Part shown: piece after piece, positions 24,056-32,510 of the stretch | Position numbering within the stretch: position 1 is the stretch's first letter | Layout of the letters: every line of letters starts with the position of its first letter | NCBI RefSeq assembly: GCF_003854965.1 | Contig: NZ_RQPI01000004.1 | Location: 248,001-312,000 of the forward strand | From: Paenibacillus rhizophilus | Lineage (GTDB): Bacteria; Bacillota; Bacilli; Paenibacillales; Paenibacillaceae | Direction: 5' to 3' | DNA: 64,000 bases | Program-made: the position numbers and the translations under genes | The notes under the pieces: model-generated | What the model was told of the DNA's origin: nothing | The model's database searches: none | The model's input: only the letters and a program-made list of their open reading frames with translations

Positions 24056-24097
24056 AACGGATGCCTGTTCCCTAGGAACAGGTATCCGTTTTTTTTG
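24056..24097 (+). terminator. Strong rho-independent terminator just before sensor kinase 2
   Basis: A 16-base stem with one mismatch (AACGGATGCCTGTTCC against GGAACAGGTATCCGTT) and eight T at 24088-24096. It would end module 1 transcription. The next start codon is only 21 bases after the T-run, which leaves no room for a separate standard promoter between them. Confidence 0.85.
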
Positions 24098-24118
24098 TAA
24101 CCGATTCGACCTTTTAGG

Positions 24119-25933
24119 ATGTATACTTTAAAGAAAATTCAATCTGGCCTGAAAAGCGAGGCGAAGCCCATTTATAAGAAAAGCCTGTTTGTTAAGCTGT
24201 TGGTCTGGATGCTTTTGGTGACAACGATTCCTTTTATTTTGTCCAATATTATTTCCTACAGGTCAAGTTATCGTTCACTGCAGCATCAAGTCATTGAGTT
24301 GAACCGCGGCACGCTGCTGATCGGTATGGAAAATATGAAAAAGTATCTGCAGGAATTAAATCTGTTGTCGGTGTCATGGTATTCCGAAGAGGACATGGCT
24401 GCCTTCATCAGGAAAAATACGGATTATTACGAGCGATATACCTTTATCCAAAGAAATCTGGCCGATTTATACAGCCGGCGGCATGAAATCAAAATCGTCA
24501 ATTTCTACGGTGCAGATGCCGAACAGCAATACGAGACGGATGATTCCATTTCATATGATGCTCTTGGCGCCGTTCTCCCGTCCGCCGATACGGGGCAGTG
24601 GGGCAGGTTGCCCGGCTATGAAGTGCGGCAGCTAGGCGGCGAGCGGCTTCTGGCAGTCCATAAAAAGCTGATTGATTATCCTAAATCCACTTTGCTGGGA
24701 TTGCTGTCCATTTATGTTTCTTTGGATGAAATCGAAAGTTTGAACCAACTGCTGTTCGATCCTTCTCTCGAAACAATGTTTATGTATATTAATACGGACA
24801 ACCAGCTGCTTTACACATCATCGGCATCCTTGCCAAATCAATCGTTGATCGGTGAAAACATCACTGCTCCGGATAACGAAAACGCCAAGCAGGGCTATTG
24901 GTCCGGAGAATGGGAAGGAAAACAAGGGGTATATGTTTATGTGAGCGATCATTATCTGAATCTTCCCCTGACGATCATCAAATTTATTCCATCGACTGCC
25001 ATGAACGAGTCGGCCAAGCAGACGTTGAGCCGATCGATCGCGATTCAGTTGGTTGCCTTGGCCTGTATTGTGTTATCGGCCTTTGTCCTTTCCTATTCCA
25101 CCATCGTGCCGATAAAACGCCTCGTGCGCAGTATTTCCCATGTGGAGCTTGGGATTTTTGATATCGCCCCTACCGGCAGGCGGGAGGACGAGCTCGGCAT
25201 TCTGGAGCGCCGGTTTGAACTGATGGTGCATAATTTGAAAAGGTTAATCATCAACGAGTACCATCAGAAGCTGGAAATCTCGACGGCGAGGATTAAAATG
25301 CTTCAGGCGCAAATTAATCCCCATTTTCTCTATAACGCGCTGCAGTCCATTTCGACCGAGGCGATGCGGCATGAAGCGGAAGAGGTCAGCGACCGGATCA
25401 CCGAGCTGGGGTTCATTTTAAGGTACAGCATGGATATGAGCACGGAGACCGTCCCGCTTGAGCAAGAGCTTAACCATATCGGGCATTATCTCTCCCTTCA
25501 GGAGAATCGGTTCAGAAAAAAACTCACATACCGGATTTCCTGCGACCCTGCCGCTCTTTCTGCAATTGTACCGAAAATGATTCTTCAGCCTATTGTGGAA
25601 AACAGCATTATTCATGGAATCGAAAACGGTACAGGCAAGGGCAGGATTGAGGTTGACATTACCAAGGGCTCCGAGCTGGCGATACGCATCAGTGATAATG
25701 GCAAAGGAATGAAGCAGGAGGAGATCGAAGTCATGAAAGCGCGTTACGCCAAGCATAAGGTACTGGAGCAGGAAGAGGGCGGCATCGGATTGATGAATGT
25801 ATTGCAGCGGCTGTGGCTTCAATTCGGCGACGAGTTCCAATGGGATATGACAAGCCTCCCGTACGAGAAAACGCAAATTCGGCTCATGATTCGCTTGAAG
25901 GAGGAAGAAGGGCATGAAAGTATTGATTGTTGA
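24119..25933 (+). CDS. YesM-like sensor histidine kinase (module 2)
   Basis: A 604-residue membrane sensor kinase. Membrane segments are at about 27-47 and 300-322, with a Cache-like extracellular region between them, then HAMP (about 323-375). The phosphoacceptor box is LQAQINPHFLYNALQSI and the ATPase motifs are VENSIIHG and ISDNGKGMK. It overlaps its response regulator by 20 bases. The start at 24119 has only a weak RBS (TTTTAGG directly before ATG) and sits close behind a terminator. Module 1 has a paralogous kinase, but the sensor regions differ, so the two modules probably answer to different sugars. Confidence 0.93.
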   Translation: MYTLKKIQSGLKSEAKPIYKKSLFVKLLVWMLLVTTIPFILSNIISYRSSYRSLQHQVIELNRGTLLIGMENMKKYLQELNLLSVSWYSEEDMAAFIRKNTDYYERYTFIQRNLADLYSRRHEIKIVNFYGADAEQQYETDDSISYDALGAVLPSADTGQWGRLPGYEVRQLGGERLLAVHKKLIDYPKSTLLGLLSIYVSLDEIESLNQLLFDPSLETMFMYINTDNQLLYTSSASLPNQSLIGENITAPDNENAKQGYWSGEWEGKQGVYVYVSDHYLNLPLTIIKFIPSTAMNESAKQTLSRSIAIQLVALACIVLSAFVLSYSTIVPIKRLVRSISHVELGIFDIAPTGRREDELGILERRFELMVHNLKRLIINEYHQKLEISTARIKMLQAQINPHFLYNALQSISTEAMRHEAEEVSDRITELGFILRYSMDMSTETVPLEQELNHIGHYLSLQENRFRKKLTYRISCDPAALSAIVPKMILQPIVENSIIHGIENGTGKGRIEVDITKGSELAIRISDNGKGMKQEEIEVMKARYAKHKVLEQEEGGIGLMNVLQRLWLQFGDEFQWDMTSLPYEKTQIRLMIRLKEEEGHESIDC

Positions 25934-27458
25934 CGACGAGGAGCATGTAAGAGAAGGGATCGAGTTTTCCGTTTCATGGGAAAAATTCGGCGTTAAAGAA
26001 AGGCTTTCGGCGGACAATGGAATCGAAGCGCTGGATCTGATCCGGATTCATCATCCGGCCGTTGTCTTCTGCGATATGAAGATGCCTGTGATGAACGGAA
26101 TCGAGCTGCTGGAAAAATTGAGAGAAGAACAACTGAATACCCAGGTCATTGTAGTAAGCGGATACAGTGATTTTGAATTTACCCGGGCTGCGATCAAGGC
26201 CAATGGAATCGATTACATTCTCAAGCCCATTCGAAGAAAAGAATTGGAGGAAGCTTTGCAAAGAGCCGTTGACGCCTGGAACAAACTGGAGAACGGAAAG
26301 CAGGCGGAAGCCCGGATCGGGCATATCGTACGGAAAGCGGATGCCCTGCTGGAGGAGGAAAAACTTGTCGCGCTGGCTAAAGGCGACCGGTCGTCTGTAA
26401 ACGCAGTCAAAAAAATGTTCCACAGAATCGGTCTGCCGGAATCTTCTTTGAACATCGTGATGATTCTGCCAAAAAACAGGCTGGATATAGTAAGCAACCG
26501 TTTTATGATGGACGATCAATTATTTTTCTTTGCCATAAACAATATTGTTTTGGATGCGATGGGGAAAGACAGACCTTGTTATTTGTGCAGATTGGACGAA
26601 TATCAATGGCTGCTTGTTACAGCGATTCAGGGCAAGGATGTTGCTTTATACCTGAACCGGGTGAGACGGGCTTGGAAAGACACACTGGGTCTAGAGGTGC
26701 TGGTTGGCGAATGCAAACAGCATTATGCGCTTGAAAATATCTCCGAAGGCGTGGGAGAGGCCAGAAAAGAACTGCTGAACAGCAATGTGTTTTCCGGCAA
26801 ACCGAAGGTTTCAGATTATGCAGGAGCAAAAGAGGCCGGAATGAAGAACCCTATGCTTTTGCTCAAGAATGCCATTGAAACGGGGAATAAACATCTGGTA
26901 TCCGAGATCGTGAAATCCTATGCGGATAGCTTGTGCGCTGCGGGAGTGCTGCCATTGAAAGAATTGCAGCTGTGCTCGATGGAGGTTAATTTGCTGCTTG
27001 GACGATTGAGCGCCAAACAGAAGGAAACGCTTCCGATTCTCTATTTGCCCTTGTGGATCAGCGATCTCAATGAATGGGGAAAAATGCTCGTTCAGCAAAT
27101 CTGGATCTTGATGGAAAGCATGAGCAAACAGCCTCCTCCCGGTTATGGAGGAATTGAAGAGATTCGCGACTATTTGCATGCGCATTTTGAGGAAGATATC
27201 TCATTGACCGGATTATCGGAGAAGTTTCATTTCAGCCCCCAATATATCTCCAAAAAGTTCAAGGAGACCTATCATTCCACCATCATTACCTATGTGACGG
27301 AGCTTCGGATAGAGAAAGCCAAAACGCTTCTACGCAATACCCAGCTAAGTGTTTCGGATATCGCCAGCCAGGTCGGCTATGCGGACGAAAATTATTTCAG
27401 CAAAGCTTTTAAAAAGCAGGTGGGCCTTTCACCGCTTCTTTACCGGAAGACCGATTAA
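25914..27458 (+). CDS. YesN-like AraC-type response regulator (module 2)
   Basis: A 514-residue response regulator, longer than its module 1 counterpart because of a middle region (about 130-400) typical of YesN. The receiver domain has IVDDEE, phosphoacceptor Asp54 (VVFCDMKMP) and Lys in YILKPI. The AraC-type DNA-binding domain occupies the last 100 residues, ending in VGYADENYFSKAFKKQVGLSP. RBS GGAGGAAG sits within the kinase gene. It presumably activates the transporter operon starting at 27562. Confidence 0.94.
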   Translation: MKVLIVDDEEHVREGIEFSVSWEKFGVKERLSADNGIEALDLIRIHHPAVVFCDMKMPVMNGIELLEKLREEQLNTQVIVVSGYSDFEFTRAAIKANGIDYILKPIRRKELEEALQRAVDAWNKLENGKQAEARIGHIVRKADALLEEEKLVALAKGDRSSVNAVKKMFHRIGLPESSLNIVMILPKNRLDIVSNRFMMDDQLFFFAINNIVLDAMGKDRPCYLCRLDEYQWLLVTAIQGKDVALYLNRVRRAWKDTLGLEVLVGECKQHYALENISEGVGEARKELLNSNVFSGKPKVSDYAGAKEAGMKNPMLLLKNAIETGNKHLVSEIVKSYADSLCAAGVLPLKELQLCSMEVNLLLGRLSAKQKETLPILYLPLWISDLNEWGKMLVQQIWILMESMSKQPPPGYGGIEEIRDYLHAHFEEDISLTGLSEKFHFSPQYISKKFKETYHSTIITYVTELRIEKAKTLLRNTQLSVSDIASQVGYADENYFSKAFKKQVGLSPLLYRKTD

Positions 27459-27499
27459 AATTTTACCTGTAGAGGCGAGCATTTTCCCTCCAAGCTGCG

Positions 27500-27514
27500 A
27501 TTGAAAGCGGTTAA
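27500..27514 (+). promoter_or_regulatory. Candidate cre site before solute-binding protein 2
   Basis: TTGAAAGCGGTTAATA (27500-27515) matches the CcpA cre consensus except for one core position near the end. It is in the 103-base gap between regulator 2 and the lipoprotein gene, comparable to the better cre site in module 1. Confidence 0.35.
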
Positions 27515-27561
27515 TATTAAGCTGTTCAAACAAACCACTACTGCTTAAGGGGGAATACAGA

Positions 27562-28818
27562 ATGAAAAAATGGTTATCAAGCCTCGCAATTATAGCTCTA
27601 ACCGGCACGTTACTGGTTGGATGCGGCAATAATGCCTCGGAGAATGCCTCCTCCGGCAACGGCAAGATCACCTTGAAGCTGCTGCAGAACAAGCCGGAAA
27701 TTGCGGATAAGCTGAAGCAGATGCTGGCCGATTACAAGAAGGTAAATCCGAACGTCACCATCGAGCCTGAGGTTACTGCGGATGTTCCTACAAGGCTTAA
27801 AACCATGTTCGCCTCGGGCGATGAGCCGGACATCTTTACGATGAAAGGGTATGCGGACATGAAGAATTGGCAGGATAAGCTGGCCGATCTATCGGGCGAG
27901 CCGTGGGTGGAGGATGTCCTTTCGGCCGCCTCGCCGGGCATGACTATTGACGGCAAGAAATACGGCTTCCCGCTCGCTATTGAAGGCTATGGATTTGTCT
28001 ACAACAAGGAACTGTTCGCCAAAGCGGGGATTGAAAAGGTACCGACCACACTGGCCGAGCTTAAAGAAGTGAACGAGAAGCTGAAAGCCGCAGGCATTAC
28101 TTCCTACGCCGAAGCGTATCGGGAAAATTGGCCGCTCGGGCAGCACTTGCTCAGCCTTCCGTTCTCCTATGAATCCGACCCGGAGGGTTTTGCTAAGAAG
28201 CTGAACGAGGGAACGGCCCAAGTCAAAGACAGTCCATATATGAAAGGGTTCTTTGATGTCCTCGATATGACTGTCAACTACGGAAAGGGCCAGGAGTCGC
28301 TCGGAATCAGCTATGATGCCGAGGTGGCGAGCTTTGCATCCGGCAAATCGGCCATGATGCAGCAGGGCGTATGGGTTCTCCAGCCTGTAATGAAGATCAA
28401 CCCGAATATTCAGATGGGCATGTTCGCCATTCCGCTTACGGATAACCCGGAGGAAACCAAATTGCCTGTAAGCGTACCGAACTATTATGTGGTGAACAAA
28501 AACTCCAAGCATCTTGATGAAGTCAAGAAGTTTCTGGCATGGGTGCACGATAACGGACAAAAATACCTGGTGGAATCGTTCCAGTTCACTCCGGCCTTCA
28601 CCAGCATGAAAGCCACCGAAGACCTGGGGCCTTTGGCGGAGGATATGGGCAAGTATGTAGCCGGGAATAAGACACTGCCTTGGGGTTTTGCTCTGTGGCC
28701 TAACGGGGGCATCCGAGAGCAATTTGTGAAGCCGCTGCAGGAGTATGTCGCAGGTCAAATGACCCAAGAAGAGGCGCTTGAGGACTTGCAGAAATCCTGG
28801 ACCGCGGCCGTAGAATAA
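27562..28818 (+). CDS. Extracellular sugar-binding lipoprotein (ABC importer, module 2)
   Basis: A 418-residue family 1 solute-binding lipoprotein: signal peptide MKKWLSSLAIIALTGTL with lipobox LLVGC (Cys near 21), then a short Asn/Ser-rich linker. Typical blocks are FASGDEPDIFTMKGYADM, YGFPLAIEGYGFVYNKELF and SGKSAMMQQGVWVLQP. AAGGGGG precedes the ATG. The operon ends in an alpha-1,6-glucosidase, so an isomalto-oligosaccharide or another alpha-glucoside is the likely ligand. Confidence 0.93.
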   Translation: MKKWLSSLAIIALTGTLLVGCGNNASENASSGNGKITLKLLQNKPEIADKLKQMLADYKKVNPNVTIEPEVTADVPTRLKTMFASGDEPDIFTMKGYADMKNWQDKLADLSGEPWVEDVLSAASPGMTIDGKKYGFPLAIEGYGFVYNKELFAKAGIEKVPTTLAELKEVNEKLKAAGITSYAEAYRENWPLGQHLLSLPFSYESDPEGFAKKLNEGTAQVKDSPYMKGFFDVLDMTVNYGKGQESLGISYDAEVASFASGKSAMMQQGVWVLQPVMKINPNIQMGMFAIPLTDNPEETKLPVSVPNYYVVNKNSKHLDEVKKFLAWVHDNGQKYLVESFQFTPAFTSMKATEDLGPLAEDMGKYVAGNKTLPWGFALWPNGGIREQFVKPLQEYVAGQMTQEEALEDLQKSWTAAVE

Positions 28819-28838
28819 TAACCGCCGTTTTATACAGG

Positions 28839-28891
28839 AGGACAGCCACTGCGCGGAAACTGTTGTCCGGGGTTGCAGTGGCTGTCCTTTT
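28839..28891 (+). terminator. Intra-operon hairpin between lipoprotein and permease genes
   Basis: A perfect 14-base stem (AGGACAGCCACTGC 28839-28852, GCAGTGGCTGTCCT 28875-28888) is followed by only four T. A leaky terminator or mRNA-stabilising hairpin here would give more binding protein than permease, as known in other ABC operons. Confidence 0.7.
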
Positions 28892-28920
28892 CAAATCCAT
28901 CACGAAAGAAGGAATCAAAC

Positions 28921-29850
28921 ATGAGGCAAGCTCTTTCTGGCAAGCTGTCGGGAGTCGCGGTGCGGCCGGCGGTGAAGCGAACGAGTCTCCGCAAGCAGTT
29001 GATCTACTTCGCTTTTGTCTCCCCTGCGCTTTTGCTGTTCACACTCATCATTGTGCTTCCTTTTTTCAGAGCGATTCTTTTCTCGTTTCAGGATTGGGAC
29101 GGGATCAGCAGCAATATCGAATGGGCCGGATGGGATAATTACATCACCCTTTTCCATGATAAAGCTTTCCTGAAGTCATTTCTCTTTACGCTGAAGTATG
29201 TGGCGGTCGGAACGGTTTTGGTGAATATTGCGGGTTTTTTCCTCGCCTTTGCCATGAATTTCGCTTTGAAGAGCAAAAATGTGCTGAGAACGGTCTACTT
29301 CATGCCCCATGTCATCGGGCCGCTGATTATCGGATTTATCTGGCAGTTTATCTTTACCCAGGTATTCCCGAATCTGGCTGATCTGACGGGCTGGGGAGTA
29401 TTTCAGAAAAGCTGGCTGGCCCTGCCGAACTACGCGTTCTGGGCGCTGATTATCGTAAACGTATGGTATACCGCCGGATATTTGATGGTTATTTACATTG
29501 CGGCACTGCAAGGGGTTTCACCCGATCTGCTGGAAGCGGCCGAGATTGACGGCGCCAACTCTTGGCAAAGACTCTGGTTCATGGTTCTTCCGCTTGTCCG
29601 GCCTGCCATCACGATTTGCCTGTTCCTGGCCATCACCAACGGATTTAAGGTATTCGATCTGAACTTTGCATTAACGAAAGGCGGACCGTTTGGATCGACG
29701 GAATCGCTTGCGCTGCAAATTTATCAGGATGCCTTCTCCAACAATCAGTACACGTTGGCTTCGACCAAAGCGATCGTATTCTTCGTCGTGCTCGCTTCTA
29801 TTACGCTAATTCAAGTATTTGTGATGAAACGCAAGGAGGTTGAAATGTAA
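28921..29850 (+). CDS. Sugar ABC transporter permease, MalF/UgpA type (module 2)
   Basis: A 309-residue permease with six membrane segments and the EAA loop LLEAAEIDGANSWQRLW. I start at ATG 28921 (AGAAGGA upstream); the longer frame from 28873 runs through the preceding hairpin and is unlikely. The N-terminus carries about 20 extra basic residues before the first membrane segment. It overlaps the next permease by one base (TAATG). Confidence 0.93.
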   Translation: MRQALSGKLSGVAVRPAVKRTSLRKQLIYFAFVSPALLLFTLIIVLPFFRAILFSFQDWDGISSNIEWAGWDNYITLFHDKAFLKSFLFTLKYVAVGTVLVNIAGFFLAFAMNFALKSKNVLRTVYFMPHVIGPLIIGFIWQFIFTQVFPNLADLTGWGVFQKSWLALPNYAFWALIIVNVWYTAGYLMVIYIAALQGVSPDLLEAAEIDGANSWQRLWFMVLPLVRPAITICLFLAITNGFKVFDLNFALTKGGPFGSTESLALQIYQDAFSNNQYTLASTKAIVFFVVLASITLIQVFVMKRKEVEM

Positions 29851-30680
29851 TGAAAGAGCGCTACAGTTCCGGAAAATTTCTGCTTGAAATAGCCATGGCC
29901 GCACTGGCCGTACTTTTTCTTGCCCCTCTGTACCTTGTGTTCATCAATGCGTTTAAGCGATATGACGAAGTGTTAAGCTCCACGGCGTCCCTTCCCGAGT
30001 CTTTTCGGCTGAGCAACTTCGTCACCGTGTGGAAGCAGATTCATTTTCCAACCGCTTTCCTGAACTCCCTTACGATCACGGTCATCAGCGTACTCTGCAT
30101 CCTGCTGGTCAGCTCGGCGGCTGCCTATCAAATTGTCCGCCGTCCGGGCAAGCTCAGCAATATTATTTTTCTGACGATTCTTGCATCCATGGTCATTCCT
30201 TTTCAAACGATGATGATTCCTTTGCTGCAGGTCGCCAAAGATTTTCATTTGATTAACTCCTTGTATGGAATCATCATCATGTATCTCGGCTTCGGCATTC
30301 CGCTGGCCCTGTTCCTTTATCACGGCTTTATCAAGGGGATTCCCATTGAACTGGAAGAAGCGGCGACCATTGACGGCTGCAATACCTTCGGCGTATATTT
30401 CCGCATTCTTCTTCCTCTGCTTGCGCCGATTACAACCACGATTGCCATCCTGCATTCGTTGTGGATCTGGAACGATTTTCTCCTGCCGTATATTGTGCTG
30501 GGCCAGAAATCCAATCAGACGATTCCGCTCGCGTCATATGTTTATTTCGGGGAGTATATGAACGAATGGCATCTGGCGCTGGCCGCATTGACCATGGCGG
30601 TCATTCCCGTCCTTGCCTTCTTTTTACTGATGCAAAGGTATATTATTCAAGGCATAACCGCAGGGGCCGTTAAAGGCTAG
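29850..30680 (+). CDS. Sugar ABC transporter permease, MalG/UgpE type (module 2)
   Basis: A 276-residue permease with six membrane segments and the EAA motif LEEAATIDGCNTFGVYF. The C-terminal GITAGAVKG is the usual family ending. Translation is coupled to the preceding permease (stop and start share one base), with the RBS AAGGAGG in the end of that gene. The glucosidase gene follows after 31 bases. Confidence 0.94.
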   Translation: MKERYSSGKFLLEIAMAALAVLFLAPLYLVFINAFKRYDEVLSSTASLPESFRLSNFVTVWKQIHFPTAFLNSLTITVISVLCILLVSSAAAYQIVRRPGKLSNIIFLTILASMVIPFQTMMIPLLQVAKDFHLINSLYGIIIMYLGFGIPLALFLYHGFIKGIPIELEEAATIDGCNTFGVYFRILLPLLAPITTTIAILHSLWIWNDFLLPYIVLGQKSNQTIPLASYVYFGEYMNEWHLALAALTMAVIPVLAFFLLMQRYIIQGITAGAVKG

Positions 30681-30711
30681 GCTGCGAATATTTTAGAGGG
30701 GTGTAGCCTGT

Positions 30712-32415
30712 ATGAAGCACAGCTGGTGGAAGGAAGCCGTTGTCTATCAGATTTATCCGCGAAGCTTTATGGACAGCGACGGGGACGGAGTCGGCGACCT
30801 GCAAGGCATTACTATGAAGCTTGACTATTTAAAAGAGCTGGGCATCGACGTGATCTGGCTAAGCCCGGTTTACCAATCTCCGAATGACGACAATGGATAC
30901 GATATCAGCGATTACCGGGAGATTATGAGTGAATTCGGTACGATGGACACGTTTGGCCGGCTGCTTCTTGAAGCCCACAAGAGGGAAATCAAGATTATGA
31001 TGGATCTGGTCGTCAATCACTCTTCGGATGAGCATCCGTGGTTTGTAGAGGCCCGGTCTTCCAAAGACAGCCCGTACCGGGATTATTACATTTGGCGTCC
31101 GGCCGGGGAGGACGGCAGCCTTCCGAACAACTGGGGCTCTCATTTTGGCGGCTCCGTGTGGGAATATGAAGAAACGACCGGGGAATATTTCCTCCACCTT
31201 TATTCGAAGAAACAACCGGACTTCAACTGGGAGAATCCGAAGCTTCGACGGGATGTATACGACATTATGACCTTCTGGCTGGAAAAGGGCGTTGACGGCT
31301 TCCGGATGGATGTCATCAATATGATTTCGAAAGCGGAAGGTCTTCCGGACGGAGAAGTCTATGAAGGGTATAAATTCGGGGACGGCAATCCTTATTACAG
31401 CAACGGTCCGAAAATCCATGATTACCTTCAGGAGATGAACCGCGAGGTTCTGGCCAAATACGATATCATTACGGTCGGGGAAATGCCGAAAGTGGGCGTG
31501 GAGCAGGCCAAGCTGTATACGGGCTCGGACCGGGGCGAGTTAAACATGATCTTTCATTTCGAGCATGTTACGGTAGGCAACGGACAGTTCGGCCGCTGGT
31601 CCCCCATGGAATGGAAGCTGACGGAATTGAAAACGATCTTTAACCGCTGGCAGTACGGCCTGAAGGAAGACGGCTGGAACAGCCTCTACTGGAGCAACCA
31701 CGATCAACCGCGCGCCGTGTCAAGGTTTGGCGACGACAGCAGCGAATACCGTGTGCCTTCCGCCAAAATGCTGGCCACCTGCCTGCATATGCTTCAGGGC
31801 ACCCCATACATCTATCAGGGAGAAGAGCTCGGGATGACCAATGTCGGCTTTGCATCCGTTTCCGATTACCGGGATATTCAGACCGTGAACGCTTATCGGG
31901 ATTATGTCGGAGAAGGGGCGCTGACGCATGAACAGATGATGGAAGCCATACATCAGCGCAGCCGGGATAACGGACGAACGCCAATGCAATGGTCGGGTGC
32001 CGAGAATGCAGGGTTTACTGACGGAGTCCCCTGGATCGCCTTGAATCCAAACTACAAGGAAATCAACGCCGAGCGCGCGATAAACGATCCGGATTCCATC
32101 TTTAACTACTACAAGAAGCTGATCGGGCTTCGCAAGGAGCATAAGATCATCGTCTATGGAGCCTTCGATATTCTCTTGGAGGAAGACGAATACATTTATG
32201 CTTTTACGAGATCGCTCGGAACGGAAAGGCTGCTGGTGCTCTGCAATTTCTCGCGCGAGACCCTGCCTGTCAAGCTTCCCGAAGAATTTCAAGGCTCCGG
32301 CAAGGAACTGCTTATAGGCAATTATAAGATCAATTCAGCGACTGACCATCCGGAGAAAAGCGGGAGCCTGCAGCTTTTGCCGTATGAGGCGCGTGTTTAT
32401 CGGGTTAACGTATAA
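30712..32415 (+). CDS. Oligo-1,6-glucosidase / alpha-glucosidase (GH13)
   Basis: A cytoplasmic glycoside hydrolase family 13 enzyme of 567 residues. It starts WWKEAVVYQIYPRSFMDSDG, with MDLVVNHSSDEH as region I. The nucleophile is Asp in GFRMDVINMISK (region II), the acid/base Glu is in TVGEMPKVG and the third Asp is in WSNHDQPR. The valine directly after the nucleophile is the residue linked to alpha-1,6 preference in oligo-1,6-glucosidases, whereas maltases have Ala or Thr. It would cleave isomalto-oligosaccharides brought in by the module 2 transporter. Trehalose-6-phosphate hydrolase or dextran glucosidase are less likely. Confidence 0.93.
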   Translation: MKHSWWKEAVVYQIYPRSFMDSDGDGVGDLQGITMKLDYLKELGIDVIWLSPVYQSPNDDNGYDISDYREIMSEFGTMDTFGRLLLEAHKREIKIMMDLVVNHSSDEHPWFVEARSSKDSPYRDYYIWRPAGEDGSLPNNWGSHFGGSVWEYEETTGEYFLHLYSKKQPDFNWENPKLRRDVYDIMTFWLEKGVDGFRMDVINMISKAEGLPDGEVYEGYKFGDGNPYYSNGPKIHDYLQEMNREVLAKYDIITVGEMPKVGVEQAKLYTGSDRGELNMIFHFEHVTVGNGQFGRWSPMEWKLTELKTIFNRWQYGLKEDGWNSLYWSNHDQPRAVSRFGDDSSEYRVPSAKMLATCLHMLQGTPYIYQGEELGMTNVGFASVSDYRDIQTVNAYRDYVGEGALTHEQMMEAIHQRSRDNGRTPMQWSGAENAGFTDGVPWIALNPNYKEINAERAINDPDSIFNYYKKLIGLRKEHKIIVYGAFDILLEEDEYIYAFTRSLGTERLLVLCNFSRETLPVKLPEEFQGSGKELLIGNYKINSATDHPEKSGSLQLLPYEARVYRVNV

Positions 32416-32422
32416 CAAAAAT

Positions 32423-32478
32423 AGGACGTGAACCGAATCTTGGCCGCTGTGAGCGATCAATCGGTCACGTCCTTTTGT
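32423..32478 (+). terminator. Rho-independent terminator of module 2
   Basis: The arms GGACGTGAACCGA (32424-32436) and TCGGTCACGTCC (32461-32472) pair with a single bulged A, followed by TTTTGTTT. Confidence 0.85.
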
Positions 32479-32510
32479 TTGACAAAGCAAGTGGCGATAG
32501 CTGCCCCTGC

